In this document: positions 55,986-64,000 of the stretch, in pieces
How the letters are laid out: the number at the start of each line of letters is the position of its first letter
How positions within the stretch are numbered: the first letter of the stretch is position 1
Source: Chelydra serpentina
Taxonomy: Eukaryota > Chordata > Testudines > Chelydridae
DNA length: 64,000 nt
NCBI GenBank assembly: GCA_037349315.1
Contig: JBAIAC010000001.1
Location: 35,960,001 to 36,024,000, forward strand
Direction of reading: 5' to 3'
Notes under the pieces: model-generated
Told to the model about the DNA's origin: nothing
The model's input: only the letters and a program-made list of their open reading frames with translations
Database searches by the model: none
Made by a program: the position numbers and the translations under genes

Positions 55986-56388
55986 GCAGCATTTCTCAAA
56001 CTGGGGGCCCTGACCCAAAAGGGGATCGCAAGCCTATTGAGGGGAGTCATGGTATTGCCACCCTTACTTCTGCATTGCTTCTGGTGGTAGCGCTGCCTGA
56101 AGCTAGGTGGCAGGAGAGCGGCGGCTGCTGGCCGCGCACCCAGCTCTGAAGGCAGCACTGTGGCCAGTAGCAGCACAGAAGTAAGGGTGGTATGGTATTG
56201 CCACTCTTACTTCTGGGCTGCTGCTGGCGATGGCACTGCCTTCAGAGAAGGGCATGCGGCCATCATCTGCCACTCTCCGCTCTGCCTTCACAGCTGGGAA
56301 GCCAGAGACCAGATTTCACAGAGGAGACCAGATTTCACAGTCCGTGATGCGATTTTCACGGCCATGAATTTGGTAGACCCCTAGTTAT
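55986..56388. mobile_element. hAT-type repeat fragment with internal inverted repeats
   Basis: The left part 'cagcatttctcaaactgggggccctgacccaaaaggg' resembles the hAT end at 17130. The middle has facing copies of 'ccacccttacttctg' and 'cagaagtaagggtgg', and the right end 'gccatgaatttggtagacccctag' is the antisense of a 'ctagggrcctaccaaattcayggcc' type end. 'gagaccagatttcacag' is directly duplicated at 56305 and 56322. Frames inside come from the repeat. No target duplication was found. Confidence 0.65.
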
Positions 56389-56796
56389 AGATACCTTTCA
56401 CATATTTCTCAAAGCTTTGTCTCTATGTCAAGCATGATGAACTGAGAGCTCTCAACCCATCCTACTTTATTCCCATCGGTCTGGTTAAATACCCAATTAG
56501 ATGACAAACTGCATATTATAAATTCTGATGATGACTCTCACACACCCCAATCAGACGCCCATCCTGATCTGCCCAACTACCTAATTCACCTGTATAATCA
56601 GTTCATGGTTGTTAGCCACCTGCTGAAATGTGTTGTGTTGCTATGGAACGAGGAGATAATTGTGTGAGCGTGAGGGGAAGTGAGCTGTTTATGTCAGTGA
56701 CACTGGCGCTGATCAGATTCCAGCACTCGGCAAGACAAAGTTAGGAGAACTCAGGGAGAGTCAGTCTACCGGGGGTAGCTGCTGAAAGAGTGATGG
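56389..56796. other. Unassigned DNA
   Basis: No gene or repeat recognised. Confidence 0.35.
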
Positions 56797-56900
56797 TAGG
56801 GCAGGCTCCTCAGCTAGTGTAAAGCAATGTAGCTCATCAACTTCAGTGACTTCCACTGAAGACGTGTTAGCCATATCAATTGACCCCAGCTGATAAGGAG
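56797..56900. repeat. Fragment of the 'cctcagctagtgtaaa' palindromic family
   Basis: 'ctcctcagctagtgtaaagcaatgtagctcatcaacttcagtgacttccactgaag' leads to 'gaccccagctgataagg', a decayed mirror. Confidence 0.55.
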
Positions 56901-57132
56901 ATGCAAAGATGGCTGCTGTGCCGAGGTTTGCACCTTCTGTGCTGCAATTCATGAAAGATGAAGCCCTGAATCTGACTCAATGAGTGTTTACAGTTTATAT
57001 ACCTATACAGAGTTGTTTCTACAGCTCACTTGACATGCAAAGATTCTAAAACTTGCAAATTATTCCATATACGTTTTATGGGGCAGGACCTCCCAACCAT
57101 AGTTCATCAGCCACATAAGAACACCACACTTC

Positions 57133-57188
57133 CAACACCAAAGCACTGACCTTTATTACTTGAGCTAATGGAGTAAATCCCTTGGCTG
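57133..57188 (-). repeat. tRNA-derived SINE head, copy 3
   Basis: 'cactgacctttattacttgagctaatggagtaa' on the plus strand matches the A-box side of the heads at 9340 and 9568. It abuts the CR1 3' end, so the two may have inserted independently side by side. Confidence 0.4.
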
Positions 57189-57192
57189 ACAG

Positions 57193-57520
57193 TAGAACAT
57201 AAGAACAGCCATATCGGGTCTGACCAATGGTCCCACTAGCCCTGTCTCCTGTCTCTGACAGTGGCCAATGCCAGATGCTTCAGAGGGCATGCACAGAACA
57301 CGGCACTTATTGAGTGATCCATGCTCTGTCATCCAGTCCCAGCTTCTGGCAGTCAGAGGTTTAGGGACACCCAGAGCATGGGGTTGCATCCCTGACCATC
57401 TTGGCTCATAGCCATTGATGGACCTATCATCCATGAACTTATCTAGTTCTTTTTTTAACCCAATTATACTTCTGGCCTTCACAACATCCCCTAGCACAAG
57501 TTTGATGAGTTGTGTGAAGA
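57193..57520 (-). pseudogene. CR1 LINE 3' end, minus strand
   Basis: On the minus strand the frame gives 'VVKARSIIGLKKELDKF' and 'MDDRSINGYEPRW' near 57400-57490, the C-terminal end of CR1 ORF2, then the 3' UTR. The 3' terminus is at 57193, where the plus strand reads 'gaacataagaacagcc', the short ACATAAGA-type end of some reptile CR1 subfamilies. It is 5'-truncated with frame damage and belongs to another subfamily than the copy at 31190. Confidence 0.8.
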
Positions 57521-57779
57521 AACTGTGAAAAAGTAGCAGGCTTTTATTCTCTGTGTGGCTTAGCCACTAGAGTGAGGGGGGACACAACATATACCGTACT
57601 TGTATGTTAAACATGCAAGTAACTTTAGGCCTTGATCCTAAGCCTATTGAGTCAATGGAATGATTTCCTTTGACTTCAATGGTCTTTGGATCAGGCCCCT
57701 TTGTGCATTTGATTAAAGCTGCATTACCTCTTACTTAGAAATGAACCTTCTAACAGATGGTAGCGTCGAGCTGGTTGGG
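57521..57779. other. Unassigned DNA
   Basis: No gene. 'attgagtcaatggaatgatttcctttgacttcaatgg' near 57648-57685 is a small self-complementary piece. Confidence 0.35.
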
Positions 57780-58383
57780 AATTTTCCACCAGAATGATTG
57801 TCCAACGGAAAATACACTTTCCACAAAATCAAATTTTTCCACAGGAAAATTTCAATTTTGCACCTACATTTTTCAGTTTTCCATTGGAAAATCCCAAACA
57901 AATGTTTCATTCCCGGTCAGTTTGACTCAAAACTAAATATTTTCGGTAGTTGAACGGACTCAATATGCTCTGAGTTGGCTCAACATTAATTTGTATTTCC
58001 TACTAAGGCACAATGCCTCATGGATGTTGTTTGTATTCCAGGCCCCTACTCTCATCTATGGGTTAGGCTCTCTAGCTGGATTACATCATTAAAGTGTGGC
58101 AGTCTTCCTCTGAGTGGCATAGTACTTCATGGGAGTCAAGTGGTTGCAAGTACATCATGTGAGATGTAGTCCAGCCAGGCAGTCTGGTTCATAGGAAGTA
58201 TGGGGGCATGAAGCAACCCACACTACAATAAGGCAATATGTCACCACAGAGACATGCAGTTTAATGTTGAACTGACCCAAAATGAAACAATTCAATCCAG
58301 TTCAAATTCAAACCAAACCAAAATACTTCAATTCAGGAACACTGACAGTTAGTTTCAATCAAAAAATGTTAACAAACTGCTTC
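57780..58383. mobile_element. Foldback-type repeat rich in 'ttttcca/tggaaaa', left part
   Basis: The left part ('ttttccaccagaatg', 'ggaaaatttcaattttgc') is broadly complementary to the right part ('aattcaatccagttcaaattc', 'ttcaatcaaaaaatgtt' and, after the insertion, 'tttccaaactgaaatttttcag'). The centre (58000-58180) is non-repetitive 'aatgcctcatggatg...'. A Penelope-type piece at 58384-58590 interrupts it; it resumes to about 58720. Confidence 0.5.
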
Positions 58384-58590
58384 AGACAGCGTGGTAGCCA
58401 TGCTGGTCCCAGGATGAGAGAGAAACAAGGTGGGTGAGGTGATATCTTTTAGTGTCTCTCTCACCAACTTGTGTTGGTGAGAGAGACAAGTTTTCAAGCT
58501 TACAAAGAGCTGCGTAAGCTTGTCTCTCTCGCTCACAGAAGTTGGTCCACTAAAAGTTATGACCTCACCCACTTTGTCTCTCTCTAATAA
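58384..58590. mobile_element. Palindromic Penelope-type insertion
   Basis: The left arm reads 'gtggtagccatgctggtccc' and 'acaaggtgggtgaggtgatatctttta'; the right arm reads the complement ('actaaaagttatgacctcacccactttgtctctc'). 'ctctctcaccaac' and 'gttggtgagagag' form an inner 13-base inverted repeat. The flanks AAACTG (58374-58379 and 58592-58597) may be a target duplication. This is the third palindromic copy in the window. Confidence 0.7.
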
Positions 58591-58834
58591 ACTGTTTCAT
58601 CATTTCCAAACTGAAATTTTTCAGAATATCCCATTCTTCAAAAACGTTTGACAGCTTTTCCTCTTCATCCAGGACTAAAACAAATGTTGAAATACTCGAA
58701 TCACCCAGGGGATAGAAATTCCAATTTTCACTCAACTCTACTGTTGCACAGCAACAAACTTACAAAAATAATATTTTCTCACCCCCTCAAGTTCTCAGAT
58801 ATTAGTATTATTAATATAGATATATTTCAGTAGC

Positions 58835-58935
58835 CTTCTCACTAGGGATCAGGGCCCCATTGTTCTTGGCATTGTACAGATCAGTAAAACAAATGCAGTC
58901 CCTGATGCAAAGGGCTCACAGTTTAGATAGTTATG
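58835..58935 (-). repeat. MIR-like SINE tail
   Basis: 'atcagggccccattgttcttggcattgtacagatc' and 'gcaaagggctcacagtttagatag' match the antisense tail. Confidence 0.6.
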
Positions 58936-59649
58936 TAATTTAAGATATCCTTAAATCATTCTTGAAAGGTTTGTAGGCTTTATGCTAAGAAATCCACTCA
59001 TTTGATATTTCTGCTTAGAAAGTTCACAGTTGCTGTATTATGACACATTTCACTCTCTTAATCCTGCTTGTCTCTTTATAACAAACAAACCACCTACAGT
59101 AACATTAAACTGGAACATTACATCAGATCATAGCATTTCTGTCATGATAAAATTCAAATCACGCCCTGGGAGCTCACATGCAAACTAGCAAGGTTCAGAC
59201 ACATGGGTAATCAGTCCGCATATCTTTCTTGCAGCTGAACTATCTGGTCTTAAAGGCACTTTTCATTGAACTGTTGTGAGAACAAGCAGTTTGCAATCTG
59301 CAATCAAATTTCTCTTGAAGAAAAGTGACTAGTAGTTCGAGAGTTAAAACACCTTTAATATTTACAACTGAATCTCTTTCTTAAGGGTTAAGAGTACATT
59401 CCCATCGAACGGACCAAACTCAGACACAGTGTAGGCCAAACATGAGGGTTTAACTACACTACCGATTTGGAGGCATTTGTGGATAGGTCTGATCTTCCTT
59501 GTTGTCCTCTCCAGCAAAGCAGACAGATCCAGGTAGAAGCAGCAATTAGAACAGGGCCTAGGAAATTAAGGCTAGGAAAGGGAAGGCACACTGGAAGCAG
59601 ATAGCTAGTCGGGGTTCAATTAATGGGATGCTGGGTGTTCTGATTACAA
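58936..59649. other. Unassigned DNA
   Basis: No gene or repeat recognised. Confidence 0.35.
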
Positions 59650-59845
59650 CATTATCGGCCAGAGACTCAGCTAGTGTACATCAGAACAGCTGCACTGAAG
59701 TCAATGGCCAGACCCTCAGCTGGTATAAATTGGCTTCACTCCATGGACATCAGTGAAGCTACACTGATTTATACTAGCTGCGGATGTGGCCCATTGACTT
59801 CAATGAAACTATGCTAATTTACACCAGCTGAGGACTTAGCCTTTT
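59650..59845. repeat. Double palindrome of the 'cctcagctggtgtaaat' family
   Basis: Two forward units ('gagactcagctagtgtacat', 'gaccctcagctggtataaat') face two reverse units ('atttatactagctgcggatg', 'atttacaccagctgaggac'), with 'ccattgacttcaatg' type joints. The block can fold into a long hairpin. Confidence 0.75.
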
Positions 59846-61805
59846 AAAATCAATCCAGGCACAAGCTGTGCAGTGGTGTCATTCTGATGGTAGTTCCAGA
59901 TAGTATGTCATGGATCTGTGGGATCATAATACTGTCAGCAGTTTCACCCCGGAATACCGTCAGACTTAGTACGATAAGCAAAAAAAGGTCACACACAAAA
60001 AAACCCCAATAGCCACACTTTATTTTAAGTAGTGAGAGGGGATGGGATGAAAATGAGTCGCTCTGGGTTAGCAGGGAACTGGTTTTGTTTTGGATGACCG
60101 CCCTTTGCGGCAGCAGTTTCCGCAAGAACTCTGTATTTCATCTGTTTCAAGATGGAACTAGCCCTCAGGATTCCAGAAATAGACCAAGGAAGCTAGACTG
60201 GAGCTATTTTAATAACTGGAGCTTGTTCCCTTTAAACTTTGTCAAGCGAGGGGAAAGAGAGTAGAAGAAGAGAGACAGCAAGAGCGGGGAGTGTTATTTT
60301 AACATGTGCAACCTAGCTGTCAGTATGTGGTGGTTAGGCTGTGTTAGCACACATTTCACCCGCTAATACATGCAAGGACACACAAACATATTTAGCACCA
60401 CCGAAAACCAGAAACAGTCTCATAGACATATGCACAAACATGTCGCTGGGAAGAAATAGAGGTTTCACTTGTTTCCACACCAAGAGGAAAGAGTAAGTTA
60501 ATACATCTTACTAGACACACAGAGTGATGAATGAACGGACAAAAGGAGAAAAATACCTTTGTGACCCAAGAAATATACAAATTGCAGGCCCCCATCATGT
60601 GACTACAGTACATAGAGCACCAAAGTTCAACCTGGGGGTTAGCCCTTCCTCTCCCTGGACTGATACAGATGCAATACTGTGTGAAGGCTATGGAATAGTT
60701 AAACAAGCAAAGTTCTGGAACACCTGATGCTCTTTCAGCAATAGCCACTAGAGTCTGGATAGCATCCTCTGCTATGTGTCTGGGAATAACTTTTTGTAAC
60801 ACTCATGCATGTCACATGACTGGTTTCCAAGCAATAAATATCAGTCTCTCCCCCAGTGCCTCGTGGGTCACATCTTTATCACCGCCCTGTGCACAACCTC
60901 CTCTCAATTCTCCAAAACACGAACTTGCATCGGTAAAGATTTTGAACAAGTCTTGAAAACATGATGCACTTCTTCCATACAGATTGCCAGGTCTTTTAAA
61001 ATCTCAAGGCAGGAGCAGGTCTAAACAGCAAGGCCCAGATTCTGCATTCCTTCATTCCTTCCCTTAATGCAGGGAAGAGTGGAGGAGCCTCTTTAAGTCA
61101 CCTTTGTGCTTCTTTACTTCTGGGCCATGCTGGAGACTCAGCCAGCCCCTGACACAATTTAGAGCTTTCCCTGGATCTCTGTAAATAATGCTGGCTTGTA
61201 GTGGTCCTCTACAGGCTGTTATGGTGGCACAGAATAGCCAGAGCGTATTGCACTCCAGTGAGGCCGCTAGCTCACCTTCACTCTTCTTTCTTTGGGGGGA
61301 GGAGGAGGGTCCACACAGAGCTATTATGACAGGTCTGCGCTGCTCACAGAAGCACCTGCTACAATTGAGATATTCTGTGGGGGCCAGGTAAGCCTTCTTT
61401 ACAGCCCCTTAAAGTTGCCAAAATAACATAAAGGGGTCTTATGGCAAGAAAGAATCTGGGCCTACACATTTGCTACCATAGTATCTTGATTCCTCACCAT
61501 CTTAGTCTGTCCTTTGTATAGAGCTAACATTTGAATCCAAACTGATGGGCCTAAGGTACAAGAACTCAGCCCAAAGACAACAGTCTGTCTTGGCAATTCT
61601 TCTTTCAAGGTTAACTTGATTCCTTGGCCCTGTAATCATGCCTCTCAGACTCATTCAGTGGGTGAGGTAATCTTCTCGATCAGATGGAAAGAGCTAAAAC
61701 GTGACACAGGAGATCTCTGCTCCGCTGGCTGCAGCCAAAATGGAAAGTTTATCCGGGCTGCCAAATACAAATACTCCTTGTGGACACATTCCTCCCAAGG
61801 TACGT
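59846..61805. other. Unassigned DNA
   Basis: About 2 kb with no gene. The 136-codon minus frame at 60392-60802 and the 91-codon minus frame at 59850-60125 show no recognised domain. Confidence 0.35.
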
Positions 61806-61865
61806 ACGTATGTACATGTGTGTGTGTGTGAGAGAGAGAGACAGAGAGAAGGAAACAGAGGGAGA
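61806..61865. repeat. Short microsatellite (TG)n then (AG)n
   Basis: 'catgtgtgtgtgtgtgagag' continues with 'agagagagacagagagaagg'. A purine-rich flank follows to about 61915. Confidence 0.85.
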
Positions 61866-62313
61866 AGGAAGAATCTGTGATCAGACTAGAATGGGAGGAG
61901 GGAGATAGATAGAACTCCCTGAAAGTAAAATGAAGACAGAGACAGTAACATGGGACACTGCTGTTTCATTAGCAATAAGTGCAGGCAGAATTGTAAGATA
62001 CAGAGCTTATTAGACATGTGGGGTGAATAGTGGCCCCATTGAAGTCAATGGCAAAATTCCCATTGACTTCACCCTCTGAGAGGCCAGTGTTAATGCTGAG
62101 GCTCTGCTATTTGTCTCCCAGCAGCCAACCCCAGGGTTGTACTCCAGAGCCTCTAGTCCCATGCCAATTTAGGTCCACCTGATCTGCTTTCTCCAGTTCC
62201 ACTCCTCGTACTACAAGAACCTAAATGTGGAAGGGTGAAGGGAGAGATGCTTGTGAATGCCCTGCGCCTGATTTCCCAGTCATCCATGGGAGGCTGATCC
62301 AATAAAGAGTGTA
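61866..62313. other. Unassigned DNA
   Basis: No gene. 'cattgaagtcaatgg' at about 62038 with 'cccattgacttca' at 62059 is another small self-complementary piece. Confidence 0.35.
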
Positions 62314-62321
62314 GCTGAGAG

Positions 62322-62705
62322 CAGGGCCGGCTCCAGGCACCAGCTTGCCAAGCTGGTGCTTGGGGCGGCAGGCGAGAAGAGGGCGGCAGTCCGAGTCCCG
62401 CAGCGGCAATTCGGCGGCAGGTCCGCTCTTCCTGCCGCCCAATTGCCGCCGTGGGACTCGGACTGCAGCCCCAGTCTTGCCTGCCGCCGCGGCAAAGGGA
62501 CGGCAGGTCCGCCGCTGTCCCCTTGCCGCTCCGGAATGGGACTGCCTGCGTCGGGGGCGGGGCCCCGCCCCCGACGCAGGCAGACGTGGTGGCGCCCCGC
62601 CCCCGACGCAGGCAGACGGGGCGGGGCCCCGCTACGTCTGCCTGCGTCGGGGGTGGGGCGCCGCCACCCCTGCTTGGGGCGGCAGAATTGTAAGAGCCGC
62701 CCCTG
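62322..62705. mobile_element. hAT-type MITE, GC-rich, nested palindromes, perfect 8-bp duplication
   Basis: The ends 'cagggccggctcc' and the complement of 'gagccgcccctg' are hAT-like. GCTGAGAG at 62314-62321 is repeated at 62706-62713. Inside lie a 36-base inverted repeat pair around 62385-62468 ('gcagtccgagtcccgc' with 'gtgggactcggactgc'), a perfect 42-base palindrome (62542-62583), and a 28-base inverted pair with one mismatch (62591-62618 with 62635-62662). Frames of 80-127 codons in it are GC artefacts. Same family as 37907-38117. Confidence 0.92.
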
Positions 62706-62713
62706 GCTGAGAG

Positions 62714-62879
62714 CAGAATTTGGCTCTCAAAGCCTGTGAATCCCCACCTAGCAGCTCAGTTTTCAGACACTCCATCTCTTCACCTTTCTAGTTCTGTCAC
62801 ACCATGTGTTTGTGTAGAGGGGCCTATGTTTGACTTACAAGTGCTACAGAGTGTGTCACTGGTAACTCCAGTACCTCAG
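62714..62879. other. Unassigned DNA
   Basis: No feature was recognised. Confidence 0.3.
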
Positions 62880-63243
62880 TTGCTCCAACTAACTCAGGGC
62901 ATGATCCAAAGTCAATGGAAAGACTATGGGATAGAGATGATAGTATGGGAGGGGGAACATTGCATTATGGGAAGTTGACCTCTTGCTCCCCATTACACCT
63001 GTGCGAGCTGTTCCTGCCCCACCAAAACTACCAAAAGACAATGTGCTGGATGGTATCAGGTTGCACACTGGGATACCTACCCATGGTGCACTGCACTGTG
63101 CATCAACACAAGCATTTCTGGCGAGTAAGCGTCGCACCGACGCAAGGATCCAAGTACGCGCACACACAAGAGATATACTAACTGTGGCAGCTATTTGCTG
63201 ACGTAACTTATGTCAGCAAAACTTTGTAGTGTAGACATGGCCT
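62880..63243. mobile_element. Right part of a Harbinger-like non-autonomous element
   Basis: The end 'tttgtagtgtagacatggcc' at 63222-63241 is of the 'AGTGTAGAC' type shared by MITEs in the window. 'gctgacgtaacttatgtcagc' just before it is a 21-base hairpin. The interior has 'gggatacctacccatgg' and 'gcactgcactgtgcatc'. The left end is not found, so the start is arbitrary. Confidence 0.5.
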
Positions 63244-63302
63244 GAGGCTTCAGATCAGTCCCTAACACAGAAAGGCACCATCTGTGCACATAGACTCATA
63301 GA

Positions 63303-64000
63303 CCTTGGCTACACTTACGAGTTACAGCGCAATAAAACTGCCGGCAGCGCTGTAACTCATTAACTGGCTACACTTGCAAGGCACGTGCAACGCTGTATCT
63401 CCTCAGATACAGCGCTGCATGTACTCCACCTCCCCGAGAGGAATAACCACTGTTGCGAAGTGGGTGGAACATTGGTCTTTCAGTGTAGCCGAGGAACAAC
63501 GCAGTTACTGATCTCCGGAAGCTGCTTTGTTTTGAAACGGCACTTCCGGGTTGGAGTTCAGAGCTCCGTTGTTGAGGTGCTTTACAAAAAACCAAACACA
63601 GCTACTGTTTGCAGGCGGGGGGGAAACGGGGGTGAGGGGCTCCGTTAGGAATGCTGGCAGCAAAGTTGCCTTGGACAGAGACGGCATGTGCGGGGGGGAG
63701 AAGAACGGCAGGGGGGAGGGGGAAGGCTCCGTTTCCTCTCTTTTATCTGCTCTTTAAAAACAAACAAAGCCCCTGCTGTTTGCTTTCAGTGATTGAGAGA
63801 GAGGCAGGGGATGTGGAGGTGTGGAAATAATGAGCTGACACTGTGGATACCCCAAAAACCCACTCTCTCTCCCAAAACGCTTCCTGTCAAAGTCCCCCTC
63901 ACCCCCCCCATTTGAAAAGCACGTTGCAGCTACCTGAATGCCCATAATGCACCGCTCCCAATACAGCTGCAAGTGCCGCAAATGTAGCCACATCAGTGCT
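63303..64000. mobile_element. Left part of a Harbinger-like element, cut by the window end
   Basis: It starts 'ccttggctacacttacgagttacagcgc' after 'catagac'. 'cagcgctgtaac' and 'gttacagcgc' in the first 60 bases form inverted repeats, and 'tggctacacttgcaaggca' at 63366 repeats the start. The rest is moderately GC-rich with G runs (63620, 63695) and no transposase motif. 'gcccataatgcaccgctccc' near 63940 is typical of the sequence before the transposase in this family as I recall it, so the genes may lie beyond the window. Confidence 0.5.

Noticed and set aside
60392..60802. 136-codon minus-strand frame
   Set aside because: No domain or conserved motif, and no splice or poly(A) context that would make it a gene.
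62345..62739. Overlapping frames of 80-127 codons rich in Arg, Gly, Pro and Ala
   Set aside because: They lie within a GC-rich hAT MITE with palindromes; open frames on both strands are a base-composition effect.

Overview
The window is a stretch of vertebrate nuclear DNA, most likely from a turtle or tortoise (Testudines). No intact protein-coding gene could be recognised on either strand. The strongest lineage clue is a complete short element at 50129-50298 (minus strand). It has a tRNA-like head with polymerase III A and B boxes and a tail identical in design to the 3' end of a CR1 LINE, which is the structure described for the tortoise Pol III SINE. CR1 3' ends, MIR-like CORE-SINEs, Penelope-like, PIF/Harbinger and hAT elements in the same window fit a non-avian reptile. 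Open reading frames are short, and those that look like proteins belong to broken mobile elements. Layout, 0-15 kb: an LTR-like block (1020-1735, minus), the 3' end of a LINE with its poly(A) signal (1771-2420, plus), a degenerate tandem repeat (3268-3665), a (TA)n/(GTTATA)n microsatellite (6758-6888), a decayed L1/Tx1-like LINE C-terminus (7740-8850, plus), two tRNA-like SINE heads (9.3-9.7 kb) and a decayed Ty3/Gypsy gag-protease-RT remnant (11.2-12.85 kb, minus). Layout, 15-30 kb: several MIR-like SINEs, a DNA element of about 0.9 kb with a hAT MITE nested inside (17.1-18.0 kb), a Penelope-like GIY-YIG remnant carrying a nested MITE (20.46-21.68 kb), a coding-like unassigned stretch (21.69-22.22 kb), a solo LTR with a perfect target duplication inside an older LTR-like repeat (22.8-25.0 kb), and an inverted-repeat element built from a similar LTR end (27.3-28.2 kb). 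Layout, 30-49 kb: hAT MITEs with 8-bp target duplications, a CR1 3' end (31.2-32.2 kb, plus), a large palindromic Penelope-type repeat (36.69-37.33 kb), the two genes of a decayed PIF/Harbinger transposon facing each other (39.8-43.1 kb), and a long RTE-like LINE remnant (46.44-48.74 kb, minus). Layout, 49-64 kb: the tortoise-type SINE, two MITEs with strong hairpins (51.17-51.36 and 51.76-52.05 kb), a second solo LTR with perfect target duplication (53896-55084), a CR1 end (57.2-57.5 kb, minus), a foldback element with a Penelope-type insertion (57.8-58.7 kb), a GC-rich hAT element containing a perfect 42-bp palindrome (62322-62705), and the left end of a Harbinger-like element that runs off the window (63303-64000). 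The parts do not form an operon or pathway. The window reads as intergenic or intronic DNA with a layered record of transposition, where nesting gives relative ages. The most interesting points are the recurrent palindromic arrangement of Penelope-like 3' ends, the shared ending of two Penelope-type families, the foldback LTR-like element, and a weak minus-strand exon candidate near 20.3 kb.
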